NCBI GenBank assembly: GCA_935421135.1
Contig: OW285190.1
Coordinates: 5,022,001 to 5,086,000, forward strand
Direction of reading: 5' to 3'
Origin: Bugulina stolonifera
Lineage: Eukaryota; Bryozoa; Gymnolaemata; Cheilostomatida; Bugulidae
Length of the DNA stretch: 64,000 bases
Of this stretch, positions 11,556-23,559 are shown in pieces. The notes below the pieces were generated by a model, which saw nothing but the letters and a program-made list of their open reading frames with translations, did not search any database and was not told the origin of the DNA. The position numbers and the translations under genes are program-made. Position 1 is the first letter of the stretch; each line of letters starts with the position of its first letter.

Positions 11556-12826
11556 ATGGCCAGTCAGAAGAGAAAGATTAATGTAGATGAAGAGCTTATG
11601 ATTAATCTAGTAAGAGAGAATGACTGTCTTTACAACATTAACTCCAAAAGTTATAAAGATGAAACGGTTGAACTAAAATACTGGGCTGAAATAGCCAAAA
11701 GTTTAGACGTGGAGAACTCCGAAACTTGTAAGTACAAGTCAGTTAGTTTTAGGTTAGTAGTGACATAATTAACGTTACAAGTATGTTGTACCAAACTTGG
11801 TTGATGTGTGTCAGTTAACAGGACGTTCAACACCAGACAGCATGAAGTGCCAAAATCCCAACCACACCACCAGATTTCAACTAATTTTTATTTTTAATAT
11901 CATTTTTTATTCAATTAATACAATTAATTAACTGTCCGGTTGAGAACTGTCTGGTTGTGAGACGTCCTGTTTTGAACTGCCTATTTACCAGTTGCGGGAA
12001 GAATGTTGATAAAACACACATGATTGTGAATGAGTGAGCTGTCAGACCAGGTTCCTAAATCAATGTAAATGTAATTATTTTCTTCTTCAGATGGGCTCCT
12101 GAAACTGAAATGGAAATACATACGAGAATGCTATGTCAGAAAAAGGGCACAGCGCAACAAGGAGACTGCATCAGGAGCTGCTGCTAAGAAGCCTCCCCCG
12201 TGGCAACACTGGGAGGGAATGCAGTGGCTTAACCCTTGCCTGAAAAGAAATGTGTAAGTAAACAGACCCAATCAGTATATTGTGACCATACATGTAACAG
12301 GGAAGGGGAAGACCTTTCTGCATTTATCTAGCACTGTCAACTACACGGAGTACTTGCTGTAAATTGCTGTAATTGTTGTAAGTCTAGGACCACAGCAAGT
12401 GGTAACAATCTGGCAGCTGTTCATTTTAAATTAATTTAAAGTCTGCATCTTTTTCATAGAACTACAAGTAATCTGACATCTGTGCAGCAGTCTGTGTCAT
12501 CACTAGACGCAGACAAGGAACAGATATTGGAAACCGATCAATGTAGCAACGCCGACAGCGATTGGTCAGAAATAACTCTGTCCACACCAAATCCCATCAC
12601 ACAAACCAACAACAACGACCAACCCAATCCCACTCCAGCACGCACACCAAAAAGAAAACGAGCGAGTGTAACGACAGCAGAGTAGTCCAGTCTGGAGGCT
12701 TTGCTATTAAAGAATTATCAGAGCCACAGAGAGAGCCCTAATGAGTCAGATGAAGATGATGTTTGTGTGCCACTTGATAAGAGTAGTGATGAGGCTAATG
12801 AGCGGGAGCTAACTGATGCTGAAGAT
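11556..12826 (+). CDS. MADF-domain protein (three exons, early TAG)
   Basis: Exon 1 (11556-11727) starts MASQKRKINVDEELMINLVR, then has an LYN...SKSYKD motif and WAEIAKSL. Exon 2 (12091-12253) has LKLKWKYIRECYVRKR, then SGAAAKKPPPWQHWEGMQWL. Together these make a standard MADF domain (L..vR....LY...Y.D....W..I; K.K...LRd.Y.r). Exon 3 (12460-12685) is Ser/Thr/Asn-rich with a basic KRKRAS. Phases agree (1, then 2). The frame stops at a TAG (12683-12685) but continues with coding character (SSLEALLLKNYQSHRESPNE, then an acidic tail) to a GTGAGT donor at 12826, so the stop probably truncates a longer protein. MADF proteins are DNA-binding regulators, often transposon-derived. Confidence 0.7.
11815..12000. 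repeat. Fold-back MITE relic in the MADF intron
   Basis: Contains ACAGGACGTTCAACACC on the left and the inverse, GGTTGTGAGACGTCCTGTTT, on the right, with a second inner pair (CTGTCCGGTTGAGAACTGTC). It is the same family as the better-kept element at 53376-53634. Confidence 0.5.
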
Positions 12827-13056
12827 GTGAGTATGGACGATTAGAAGAATATGTTGCTAAACAAGCCATATACTATTTATTATGTTGCTAAAGAATTGTG
12901 GAAGGCAACATTTGCAATAAAATGTGGAGGTATGAAGTATTGAAGTATGATTCATACAAGTTATATAATACATTCACTTAACTGAGCCTATTAGTATAAT
13001 TGTGTCAATTTCATAAGCAATTGGTGAACAATGACTTATCCTCAATGTCGACTATA

Positions 13057-13520
13057 TTCCAGCGAGAGAAAGACAGAAGAATGATGAAAATATATCACAG
13101 GAAGGATGCAAAGCATAAACGTCCTGTAATGATCATAGCCAAGAGTCAACTGACAATGGGATGTGAGTACATACTGCTTATGTAGACAGTTTTCTTCGCA
13201 AAATCCTGGGGTGATAATGAATTTATGAATAAAATGCATACACATTCACTATTGTCTTCTTTCAATTATTTTTTAGTCTTGCATAAAAAGTGAAGGTGGG
13301 TGAATGGTAGCTTCGATGGGGATATCACTGGGCACAATCTATGACTGGCTACAGGGACAGAAATCGTTACACAGTTAAACAGAATAGCAGAGAGGGGTCA
13401 TGTGGTCAAGTCCAGGACTTACTCATCATACTGCTATGTACCCATAAGGGGCAACTGACACCAGAGTCGTTTAACGTAAGTTTCATTTTATTTTCTGCTA
13501 ATAAATATAAGATGAATATG
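13057..13520 (+). pseudogene. Repeated unknown family, copy A exons
   Basis: Exon-like pieces with consensus splice sites: one after ATATTCCAG (13064) reading REKDRRMMKIYHRKD and then KRPVMIIAKSQLTMG; a second (from ~13276) reading RWVNGSFDGDI after an in-frame TGA. Related exons occur in copy B (19404-20050). I do not recognise the domain. The first piece could be a continuation of the MADF gene upstream. In-frame stops mark decay. Confidence 0.4.
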
Positions 13521-13779
13521 AAACTCAAAAAATACTTGGTTCAATCCATTTTGTAGAATAGTTATTACACTGTTTTGTTTGTAGCTTCTATATTGGTGAT
13601 GAAGAATTAGGTTTGGCTGGAGCTAAAGAGGAATCGAAGGAAACTCAACTCATTTCATCAGTTTGTATGCAAATAAATGAAGCAATAACAATAGGTGACG
13701 TTAAGTATCTACAACTGGTAATCCATAGATTCAAAAAGTAGAGTAGAGCAGCAGTAAACAGATACTTTGATATCTTGAT

Positions 13780-14280
13780 ACAGCAGATAATAACAAGGTG
13801 AGAAACCTTACAAATACACTGCAAATGTAACTATACACTGTATCTTTCAAGCATTCTGAGAGAAAATACACTACAGAAGATGTAGGAAGGTAAATATTTC
13901 TACTTGCATCTACATCTACATGTATGTTCTGTAATGCTAGTACACTCGCGGTATCTGATGCAAACATTTTACTCAAAGATACAGTTTTGCTGAAATTAAA
14001 AGGTATGAATCAACTTTTGAGAGCAAGTGAACAAGCTGCTGGGTTTGATTTGAAATCTAGTCAAAGGTATGATAGTCCATGTCAGTAGTATCCTGAAACT
14101 AAGCCATGTGAAGTACTGAAGGGCATGAAAAGGGAACATTTTTCCATAACACCGAAAGAGTGGAGCTACAGGAGCTACAAAACATTGAAGCCTTTCTTAA
14201 AGGCTACTACAAGAACTCAAGGAGAGAAGGTGAGTATTGAGAAGTTTCATCAAAGGGGAAGATGGGTTGTAGTATAACCA
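13780..14280 (+). repeat. Repeated block, copy A (partner 18220-18830)
   Basis: About 500 bp repeated ~4.4 kb downstream with scattered substitutions and small indels. Both copies hold exon-like frames ending at GTATGA or GTGAGT donors, for example LKGMNQLLRASEQAAGFDLK, then a Thr/Lys-rich piece ending TRTQGEK. This suggests a piece of a multi-exon gene or element that was duplicated. The protein is not recognised. Confidence 0.65.
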
Positions 14281-14812
14281 GGTACAGCAAGCCAATTATT
14301 ATAATACTGTTCTAAAAAGCTGAATGGGTATGGGTTAGCTAAATGCATTATAAGTGAAAAACAATTGAAGCTGTAGTGTGTCAATTCTAATCCCAGATGA
14401 TGTCAGCTAAAGCTTATGTAAAGGTAATTAAATAGCCAGGTGAGATAGACCCTTTGCTATAGCTTAAACAACAGAAGACTTGGCCACCTTACAGAATGCT
14501 AACTGTCCGATGCCTTTGGGCAGTGCAATGCATCACCTGAAACACTAGGGTGATGTGAAGGTGTTTGGCAGTGACAGATTATTTTTAATAAATAAATGGG
14601 AAATAATTAAAATACATGTAGGAACTACAGTAGATAACTGCAGAGAAAAGCATTGCTTTTGTTCTAACTGTACTACTAGCAGTACTGTCAACATCAATAC
14701 AAGCTACACAATGATTACCCCACACCATATTTCAGTACAATGCGGTGGTAAGCCCTCTCACCGTATTTTCAAACAACTATTACCATAACTAGCTTGTAAT
14801 GAGTGTATTTTT

Positions 14813-15144
14813 TCAAGTTTGGTTGCCAAAGTGTGCTGCTAATATAAATATTGTGTAGGCAATGTTAGACAACAGAGATAACATATCCAAATCCTCAAGA
14901 ATGGCATCTTCAAACTGATACTGTAATCTTCTGGCTGCCATGATAATTTCAAATTCCCACCAAAAACATGATCCAGACAGTTGAGCATGACGTGAATAGC
15001 TTTCCTGTAGCACTGCACTGCATCACATCCATTCATTAGCTGACCAAGGTAGAGATACTTCAGGTGACCAGAGTTTGCCTGTAGCTCCACTGATCTACTG
15101 AAACACTGTTTAGCTGCGTCCAGGTTACCAGCTATTTGTTCCAT
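14813..15144 (-). pseudogene. TPR-like protein fragment
   Basis: The minus frame from 15144 reads GNLDAAKQCFSRSVELQANS then GHLKYLYLGQLMNG and DAVQCYRKAI, a helix-turn-helix pattern like a tetratricopeptide repeat and reminiscent of Acl4-type ribosome-assembly chaperones. After about residue 55 the plausible frame shifts (an alternative frame reads ARRLQYQFEDAILEDLDML). No introns are seen in it, so a retrocopy or broken exon is likely. The family call is tentative. Confidence 0.35.
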
Positions 15145-15610
15145 CTAACACAGTTGCTGAGATTGTTGACAAAGTTTACAGAAAGGCTCAAAACGAAGTA
15201 AGAAATTGTGCAGACAGATGTGTAACTATAGATCTTTACCATTGCGACTATTTTTCTATTGTTGGGAATACAATCTGGACAGCAATGGCTACCAAGCCAA
15301 ATGAGTTTTGCAAAGAAGTGTGTGTCTGTTTTGACTGTATTACAGCAATTAGAAATCAATTTAACAAATCATGATCAGAATTTTTCGACTTGAAGTTTTC
15401 AACCGGTTTTAATGATTTATGGTAATGTTTGCCACAAATGTGGAGATAAAGTTTATTGGGTAGCCAGCTGTCCAAAGAAAGTTTGTACCTGGTGTGCAAA
15501 AACAGGAGGGGACCACGATACATATCTGTGGGTTCTGTGCTCTTAGCTCCAGATTTCAAGTCCTTATTCTCCTGTGATACAGTCAATTCAACACAATTTT
15601 CTGGCCGTAA
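15142..15610 (+). pseudogene. Coding-like stretch with zinc-knuckle-like motif
   Basis: From 15142 a 76-codon open frame (no early ATG) reads EIVDKVYRKAQNEVRNCADR and ends ITAIRNQFNKS-stop at 15372. At about 15427 a second frame reads CHKCGDKVYWVASCPKKVC, which matches a C-x2-C-x4-H-x4-C zinc knuckle with the His replaced by Tyr, then TWCAKTGGDHDT. These may be the N-terminal part of the decayed transposase locus that follows. The family is not recognised. Confidence 0.35.
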
Positions 15611-15647
15611 ACTTAGATAAATAATGTTATTTCTCTGATATCTCATC

Positions 15648-17728
15648 ATGTTTTACATATTTATAGGAAGGAATGCTAACACATCCTCTTCAGTTGAGGG
15701 GACTGTACAAGACAGCATGCATCTGAGGTCTGCGGTCAAAACTCCATCTATGCAAACTAACAGCATCGATAACCAGTCATCATGTTTGATTAACCATGGA
15801 CACCCCTCGGATAGCGAACAGGAACCAGACTGTTCAGACCTGGATCCTGACTATGACGTTGAAAGAGATGCAAAAATTGACAACTCAGACTCTGAAGCAT
15901 TCACTGCAGAAGAAATTCAACCTCAGTCATTGAACGCAAATGCATCATTGCAAGAGGCAGGCATATTTTCTCCTCCAGTTGTCACTTCTACGCCTCTCAA
16001 TGAGCAGCAATCAAGTGATCCAAAAGTAACAACAAACAAGAGACTTTCACGCATGCGCAAACGTGATGAAAACAGCTGGAGACGTAAAAAGAAGTCTTCT
16101 GAATACAACTCTGGACAGAAGCACATAGTTAAAGGTGTTGAAAAAGAAAGATCAGTTGGAGAGAGATGTGGATGTAAAAAGCAAAGATGCAGTACAATAT
16201 CTGAAGAGCATCGCCTGGCAATTCACCAAAGTTTTTGGGAAATGAAATCCGCCATCTCAAGACAAAATGATATTGTTAGTCACGTAAAAAAGGTTAAGAA
16301 AAAGCGAGCACTTTTGGAACCTAACAAGGAAAGAGGTGACAACCTTCACTTCTTCCTGCCAACTGGTGACAACTCTGAAATTCAAGTATGCGAAAGTTTT
16401 TCCTTTCTACACTGTGCATAAGTGACAGAATGGTATGTTACAATCTAAGGCTACAAATGGTGTTCGTTTGAAAGCAACACCATCTGTTCCACATAACAAG
16501 TTCAGTGAAGAGGTAGTTGACAGTGTACGCAAGCATATCGACTCCTTTCCTAAAGTAGAATCACATTACTGCCGAAAAACCACAAAAAGAGAGTATTTAG
16601 AGGCAGGTCTGAATAAGACAAAGATGTATGAACTTTACAAAAACAGTGACTTCAGTCATACCAGTGTAAAGCAAAGTTTGTACTCTGTGTCATATCTTTG
16701 ACACAGAGTACAATCTTGGTTTTCATCAGCCTTCTGCTGACATCTGTGATTTCTGTGCTCTCTATTCCAAAACAGAAGAGCATTGCAATTCTGCTAGTCC
16801 ACCAACAACTGTGCCAGATGATCTTCAACAACAGAAGGTAAAGCATGATCGCAGAAAGGAAATGGCTAGAACGGAAAAAGAAAAAGACAAACAGAGCACA
16901 GATTGTTTACCCATCACATTTGACCTGCAGCAAGTTCTCACATGCCCCAAATTACCAATTGGTTCGTGCTATTACAAACGTAAACTAAATGTTTACAATT
17001 TAACATTTTACGAATTACAAAATAATGAGGGTTATTGCTACACATGGCATGAAGGAGAATGTAATAGGGGTGCCAACAATGACATTGCTAGCTGCATTGT
17101 AAGACACCTTCAAAAGTGTGACAGAGATGGCCTCTATTCTAAGGCTATTTTATATAGCGACACATGCGGTGGTCAAAATAGAAATAGGATAGTGTGCACT
17201 GCAATTCTCAGTTTCCTCAAAACAGCCAAAAACATTCAAGGAGTGTAACAAAAGTTCTTTGAGAGTGGACACTCTCACATGGAGTGCGACTCAATGCATT
17301 CCACCATAGAAACTCCTATTGGGAAATCAGAAGTTGGACTACCCTCTGATTACCAGCAGATCATGAGGCTTGCCAGAAGGCGTCAACTTTATCACGTGAT
17401 AGAAGTCAACCACACTGATATTGTCGACTTTGATTCCTTGAATGCGTCAGTCATGAGAAAGGATGCCTTTGCTGGGATTATCAAATGCCACCATATTGTG
17501 TATGAGAAGTGCCTATCACCAGCACAGGCTGAGTGCATTGGAGATGAACGGCTGCCCATTTCATACAGAAAGAGGGGTGGTAGACAATTGCTGACATCAA
17601 TGAGTAAAGCTTACAAAGAAGCAACAGGGATTGACGAAAACAAACGGAAAGATTTGATATCCATGGCACACCAAATCACTTCTCAGTCTATTGCTAGACT
17701 TTTCTACAACAACCTGAAAGTAAAATGA
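15648..17728 (+). pseudogene. Decayed CGGQNRN-type (DUF7869-like) transposase
   Basis: Four abutting open frames make one protein broken by small indels near 16390-16440 and 16690-16710 and an in-frame TAA at 17246-17248. The order is an acidic Ser-rich N-terminus, a WRRKKKSSEYNSG basic region with a Cys cluster (GERCGCKKQRC), KVESHYCR and NLGFHQPSADICDFCALY, then FDLQQVL, YYKRKLNVYNLT, YSDTCGGQNRN and SGHSHMECDSMHSTIE. The three acidic residues in FDLQ, YSDTCGGQNRN and MHSTIE sit where a DDE nuclease triad would be. Proteins of this type are abundant and transposon-like in insects and cnidarians. Assignment to DUF7869 or a near relative is from motif memory. No terminal repeats were found. 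Confidence 0.7.
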
Positions 17729-18200
17729 AATTTAGGAACAGAAACAGTGACACTTTAGCGTTTGTGTTAGCTTCCTTGCTTTTAGTTGTATTATTAAAGC
17801 TTTCTTTAGATGCATTTAATTCCCTGAATCTGCTTTCTTTGCTGGCTAACCAAAGCATACTGCATGAAACATGTCTATGATTAATTCAATAAATTTCTTT
17901 CATTATTGACACTCTGACCATAGAACTTTCTGAGAAAACCCAATGCAAAAATGTCGTAACTGCTAGTTACAACACAATTGTCACAATTGATTTCAGCGCA
18001 CAAGTGTCGTATATGCAAAAAGTTGAGATATTTCAAATTTTTTGGAAAAGCTATTATGTAATTGGATAAAAAGCACACTTTAGGTGCAGTAGCATGAGTG
18101 GCACCTAAAAGGCTACAAGCTGTGATTCAATAAAACGATACAAATATTAAATCTTCAATAACTTGAAATGATACTGGAGTCAGTTACGACAGTCTTGCGC
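17729..18200. other. Flank of the decayed transposase, nothing recognised
   Basis: AT-rich. May hold the 3' end of the transposon, but no inverted repeat matching the 15-kb side was seen. Confidence 0.4.
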
Positions 18201-18219
18201 TAAGCCCACGATATGTTGA

Positions 18220-18830
18220 TACGACAGATAATAACAAGGTGAGAAACCTTACAAATACAATACAAATGTAACTATACACTGTATTTTCAAGCATTCTAAG
18301 GGGGAAATACACTATAGAAGATGCAGCAGGGTAAATATTTCTACATGCATCTACATCTATGTTCTGTAATGTTAGTACACTGGAGGTATTTGATACAAAC
18401 ATTTTACTCAAAGATGCAGTTTTGCTGAAATCAAAAGGTATGAATCAACTTTTCAGAGCAAGTGAACAAGCTGCTGGGTTTGACTTGAAATCTAGTGAAA
18501 GGTATGATAGCCTATGCCAGTAGTCTCTTGAAACTAGATCAGCTAAAGCTATGTGAAGTGCTGAAGGATACGAACAGGGAAAATTTTTCCACAACACCAA
18601 AAGAGTAGAGCCAGCTACAGGAGCTACAAAACATATTGAAGCCTTTCTTAGAGGCTACTACAAGAACTCAAGGAGAAAAGGTGAGTATCGAGAAGCTTCA
18701 TCAAAGGGAACATGTTTGTAGTACGACCAGGTATAGTAAGCCAATTTATTATAATACTATTCTGAAAAACTGAATGGGTATGGGTTAGCTAAATGCATTA
18801 TAAGTGAAAAATAATTGAAGCAATTGAAGC
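18220..18830 (+). repeat. Repeated block, copy B (partner 13780-14280)
   Basis: Same order of sequence as copy A, including the shared AACAAGGTGAGAAACCTTAC start and the GGGTATGGGTTAGCTAAATG end. Reading frames differ by substitutions and small indels (for example, both copies have TRTQGEKV). A further exon-like piece (18936-18980, IDIFVAFKYYASWLQ) follows between AG and GT. Confidence 0.65.
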
Positions 18831-19403
18831 AGATAGACCATGTGCTTTCAAAACAGTTCACTAGGTGCTGTGTATGTAATAATCATTAATCTGTGCTTGA
18901 CCTACTACATAAACTCCAATTTTTCTTCCCCTAGATCGACATATTTGTAGCTTTCAAATACTATGCCAGCTGGTTGCAAGGTATTTTTCCACCTGTGTGT
19001 GTGATTGCCATAAAGATAGCGTGCCAGTCCCATGCATCAATTATCTTATTATGTCATTGTACTGCTATTATTTATAAATAAAATACCATGTATTCACATG
19101 TACCATAGCAATGAAAGAATGCATACCATCAAAATGTGTACCATATGTTACAAGGCTACAATTTGCAATACACATGAAAATCACAAAATGTTTGCAGTCA
19201 GCATTCTCACATAGAAATAAACGGTGTGTAGTTCTGTTCTCTACAATCCCGTATGAGGAATGGAACATGACGTTGGTGAAAAACTGGCATGAGAAAACGT
19301 AAAAAAAATGAAGATCTGATGGTGCAAATAAAGCTATAGTAAATCAAATAATTCAAAACTTGTGGTAGGTTTTAGGATTGACTCGCTCTATTTTTTATCT
19401 TAA

Positions 19404-20050
19404 CAGACACTGATTATTGATGAGGAGGACGATGAATGCATTCGCCTTATGCCAACACATCTATACACTCCTGAAAGGTGAGTACCACTTTAGATAGATT
19501 CCTTCCGCATTAAAGTTAAAAGAAGAAGGTAGAGAACACTACCACTAATGACATTCAAATAGAGGAAACTAAATTGACTTATCTGGTTAATTTATCATAA
19601 TTGTTCTCAACTACTATTGTCAAAATGTTAATACACGTATATCAACATTCCTGCTGACGGTTCATTCTTACAACTACAAATCAAATGATTACAATCATGC
19701 GGTCATTAACATAATCACGCTAATGTGTAGATTAAGGAGAAGAAAATGGACGATTAAGGATCTATCACAAGGACGACCAAAAAAAGCGACCTATCATGAT
19801 AGTAGCAAGAGAGTAAATAACAATGGGGTGTAAGTACATTTGATTTTACATACACTACTTTCATAAGCCCAACTATAGTCAATTTAATGACGCTATACAA
19901 TATCCTCTTATTTGGTATCTATTTAAGATGCTTACCCAAAACAAAAATGGGTGAATGGATCATTTGGAGGAGACGTGGGGTACTCAATTCGGCTGACGTC
20001 AGTAAGCGGAGTTGTTGAACTGATATGCTAGATTGATGTACTTTTATCGT
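19404..20050 (+). pseudogene. Repeated unknown family, copy B exons
   Basis: Exon-like pieces: TLIIDEEDDECIRLMPTHLY (after AACAG, ending at GGTGAGTA), a piece reading IYHKDDQKKRPIMIVARE with a stop just after, and one reading YPKQKWVNGSFGGDVGY. The last two match copy A (IYHRKD..KHKRPVMIIAK; RWVNGSFDGD). A perfect CRE-like TGACGTCA sits at about 19994. Frames are broken, so decayed. The domain is unknown to me. Confidence 0.4.
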
Positions 20051-20149
20051 AAGGCTGAGAAAGCGGCCCTGGGCCTGTTCACATTGAAGTTGACAAAAAA
20101 GATGATCCTTAGTTCCCCCATATCCCATCATCTCATATACATTTCAGTA

Positions 20150-20808
20150 ATTGCTAATATGTGATAATATATTATATACAAATGTATACTGCTTTTCTTG
20201 AAATACAACTGTATCAACATATCACTCTATAGTCCTATAAGGTCACATCACATGTTGAAACAATGTTCCAATGTGGAGACAACCTCAGTGAGCATGGTGC
20301 ATGACCTCTCTCCACTTCAAAGTATATCTATAATAGACATTCGAAACCATGAAGCTCATATCTGCTATAATCAACGTCGTTCCTACTGCCAGCAGGACAG
20401 GAATTGTGAATGCTATCAACTTTAACTATCAAATAAATGAACAGATACATGTACAAATTGTTGTATTATTGCATGTTCTTCCTTCACTTGTTTTGTACTG
20501 CATGATTGTAGGAATGTTCTCATCGTAACTGAAACCAAACCTATTGGTATTAGATCATTTACACACGTTTGTTTTACTTGTCGCTATCTCATAGGCTGTA
20601 TGTTGCATTTACATATATATTATGTTCATAGCAACTACCTCTTTTGATTCACAGGTTCGTTAGCTGCGAACAGAAGCATTTAGTGCTTCTCTTCAAGAGT
20701 GGAGGCAGGTAAAGTATCAGAGCTTGTGTACTGCTGCAAGTAACATGGCTGTCCACGGTCCAGGCTGTACCAATGAGCACCATGCCATTTACATAAATGG
20801 AATTTGCA
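20150..20808. other. Intergenic or intronic, nothing firm
   Basis: Contains an open frame (20198-20425) without family resemblance and a short exon-like stretch ending GGAGGCAG-GTAAAG at about 20708. Confidence 0.35.
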
Positions 20809-21157
20809 AGCTTTTTAGATATAGTTCTGCTGCAAAGTATGCCGTCTGATTAAACAAAATACTCTTTCAGAATATTGACATGTTATTGAACCTAGAACTT
20901 TTAGTATTCTCACAATAGTGTTTCATTGGCAGTTTGTATGCTGCATCAAAACAGTTCGAAGTACTGTATTGTGTTGCCAAATGAAAGCTTGCAGATGTGA
21001 CAGGTTATTAGAGCCTTGTGACTCCCAAGAGTTAACCACGCTTTAGTTCATCTTCTCACTAAGCGACTGCAACCAGATCAGTCCATACCTCGACTGAGAG
21101 TTGAAAGAGAGCATTGGGAGTCCACGTTGCACTCTCACTAGTCAGTAAACGTTTGCT
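20809..21157. repeat. ~345-bp dispersed repeat, copy 1
   Basis: Starts AGCTTTTTAGATATAGTTCT and ends AGTAAACGTTTGCTAA. It recurs in direct orientation at 27172-27507 with about 10% differences and a ~20-base indel. Sharp, identical boundaries suggest a transposable element, but no inverted termini are seen. Confidence 0.65.
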
Positions 21158-21421
21158 AAAAGGGAGTTTAAGATATTCGTCCTCCGAAATTCCGGCGGGT
21201 GCTTCGAATGCGATTTTGCGCTATGTAAATGACTCCTTGATCGCGATATTTTGTAAACATCTGATTTCGGCGCAACCGCGTTGTGCACGGTTGAGCCCGC
21301 TGTGCACGGTTGAGTCCGAAATCATACCAACAAGAAGCCAATCAAATTACTCACTCTGAACACATGACCAATCTGCACACGTGACCACACCTGCACGTGG
21401 TCGCTCCACTCCTGCTTGAAA

Positions 21422-22673
21422 ATGGCTGATATAAGCACCGAACGGCTAATCGAAGCCATCAAAGTCAGAGAAGCAATTTGGAACTTTAAGCATCCTCAAC
21501 ATTTCGAGCAAGTAAATAGTAAATGGGGAGGAAGTCTGCGCCGAGTTAAATGTAATGGGTGGGGCATGGGGGTAGTAGCAAATAGTAGTGAGTAATTTCT
21601 AGTTTATTTAGTTGAGTCGAACTTTTAGTTTCAGTTTGTACTTATTAGTTACTAGCTTACTAGTTCAGTTTCAATTCGTCAGTAACATGTAGATTGTTTG
21701 TTGCTAGTCAGTTACATGTAGTTAGTCAGACAGTCAGTTAGTTGCAGCTAGTCAATAGTTACATGTAGCTAGTTATTCATTCAGACAGTCAACCAGAAGT
21801 TTGGGTTTTTAGTTACATACTAGTCGAGTTTGTCGGTTACATATAGATGGTTAGTTACATGTAGGTAGTCAGTCAGTTAGTAACAATAGTTGCAGTAGTT
21901 AGGGATAATAGAACAACTACTACAACTAAAGCATCTATCTCGGTACGATGTTGATGTACAATAACAATTGATATTTTACTACTCATCTATTCACACTGGG
22001 CTAATTTTTTTTAGTGAAACTAGCAAAGCAGCGCTACAGAAGTCTGCGTACTGCGTATGTAAAGGAAAGCAAGAAAGTCAATGAGACAAGAAAGTCAGAG
22101 ATCAGGAGCGGACACTGACAACATATACGTGCCCAAGTGGAAGCGGTATAAAGACTTCGAATTTCTAAAAGACACTGTCAACACAGTGGGACATACGAGT
22201 TCGAGGATTAGGGAAGAAGTTAGTAATGGCAATTAGTAATATGATTTACTCAGCTACAACCATGCACCGATAACGCTCCATGACCCATTATCGCCTCATT
22301 AATTGACCTCTTTCAGTTTTGGATTATATAATATAGAAAATTGCTATTTTAGGAATTTGATGACGATGAAAAAACGGCTGATGGAGCTAGAGGACCTTCT
22401 GGGTTGGTAGAAATAGCGGATACACCCAGCAGCAGTAATATAAAGCGACGAAAAGTAAGCTCCCAAGAGCAGCTACTAGAATCCGTGCAAAGTGCATCAA
22501 AAGTACTCAATTCCGTCATAGCTGCGAAGCCAGTGCAACGAGATATGTTGCAAAACTTTGGTGATCTGATTGCTGCTCAGATGCGTCTTCTACCGCAGCA
22601 GAAACAAAACAGAGACTCTGACTCTATCCATATATATTATATATATATACTATATAAGGATATAAAGCATTGA
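21422..22673 (+). pseudogene. MADF-BESS-type DNA-binding protein, three exons
   Basis: Exon 1 (from 21422) reads MADISTERLIEAIKVREAIW then NFKHPQHFEQ, the first half of a MADF domain. Exon 2 (22015-22218) reads KQRYRSLRTAYVKESKKVN and then YVPKWKRYKDFEFLKD, the second half. Exon 3 (22353-22673) is acidic, has KRRKVSS, and ends with DMLQNFGDLIAAQMRLLPQQ, which resembles a BESS protein-interaction motif. Exon 2 has a 1-nt frameshift near 22110 (between IRSG and TDNIYV), and the exon 1 donor is uncertain. Such proteins act as transcriptional regulators or transposon accessory factors. It looks recently inactivated. Confidence 0.6.
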
Positions 22674-22839
22674 CTGCTCGGATCTCTTGGCTAACTCACT
22701 CCATATTATAACTGAAGGTTTATTCTAATAAGGGGCAAGTGTAATTAATTGCATGTGAAACGAAAGCCCTATATCTACAAAACAAAGGTAAGTATTTCAC
22801 AATATTCATAATTGCATAATATTATTGTCCGGTTAGTAA

Positions 22840-23260
22840 TAGTGAGGCCCTGACAATGCCACAAGCTTTTGTTGAACATGTAGTGTTAGTTCATGGTACT
22901 CCTACTGTGTTACTGTCTGACAATGGAAGGGAATTTGCAAATGAATTGATGGTCAAATATTCAACATTGATAAGAGGACACGTAATCCTAACATGAAGAG
23001 ATTTATGCATACGTACAGCAATTTAATGAGTACAGTTATCAACAGTAGACAAAGTGATTGGGATCAGTCGACTAAATATGTGATGGATAGCTATAATAAT
23101 AGAGAACATAACTCCACAGGCTTCACCCCCACACACAGTGCTGTTCATATGTATTGGGATGTGTTGCCAAATTTTCTAAAACTTCCTGTCACTGATATTT
23201 TTTCATTTATTGCTCAATACCAAAGTTTTCATATCAAAATGTTGCAAAATTAGCCCGCTA
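22840..23260 (+). pseudogene. Ty3/Gypsy integrase core fragment
   Basis: Two frames carry an integrase catalytic-core pattern. The first reads ALTMPQAFVEHVVLVHGTP, then VLLSDNGREFANELM, where SDNG.EF holds the second catalytic Asp. After a frameshift near 22975 it continues with TVINSRQSDWDQSTKYVMDS and YNNREHNSTGFTP, the usual YN...H.stG.tP block. The upstream half, reverse transcriptase and LTRs are absent. A short, dead fragment. Confidence 0.75.
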
Positions 23261-23559
23261 TTCAAATACAATCTAAAAATTACCGCATCAGGTTGCTACA
23301 CCATTAAAAATGGCCAAGAATACAACCTCTAAAGGGAGACAAATCCGAGCAAGCTTATTACTTGCTGCTAAAGCTTGGTGAATAACGAAACTAATCAATA
23401 AAAATGATACTCTCTTTACATAGAGTTATCACGTGGTGTCATGACACTGCAGCTCCAAAATTGAACAGTGTAGCAAGCTTTTGGCTGTACTAAAAATGAT
23501 TTGATTGTGCTGCAAATATGACATTACCGCATCTTTCATCTGAGTAACAAAATATCATA

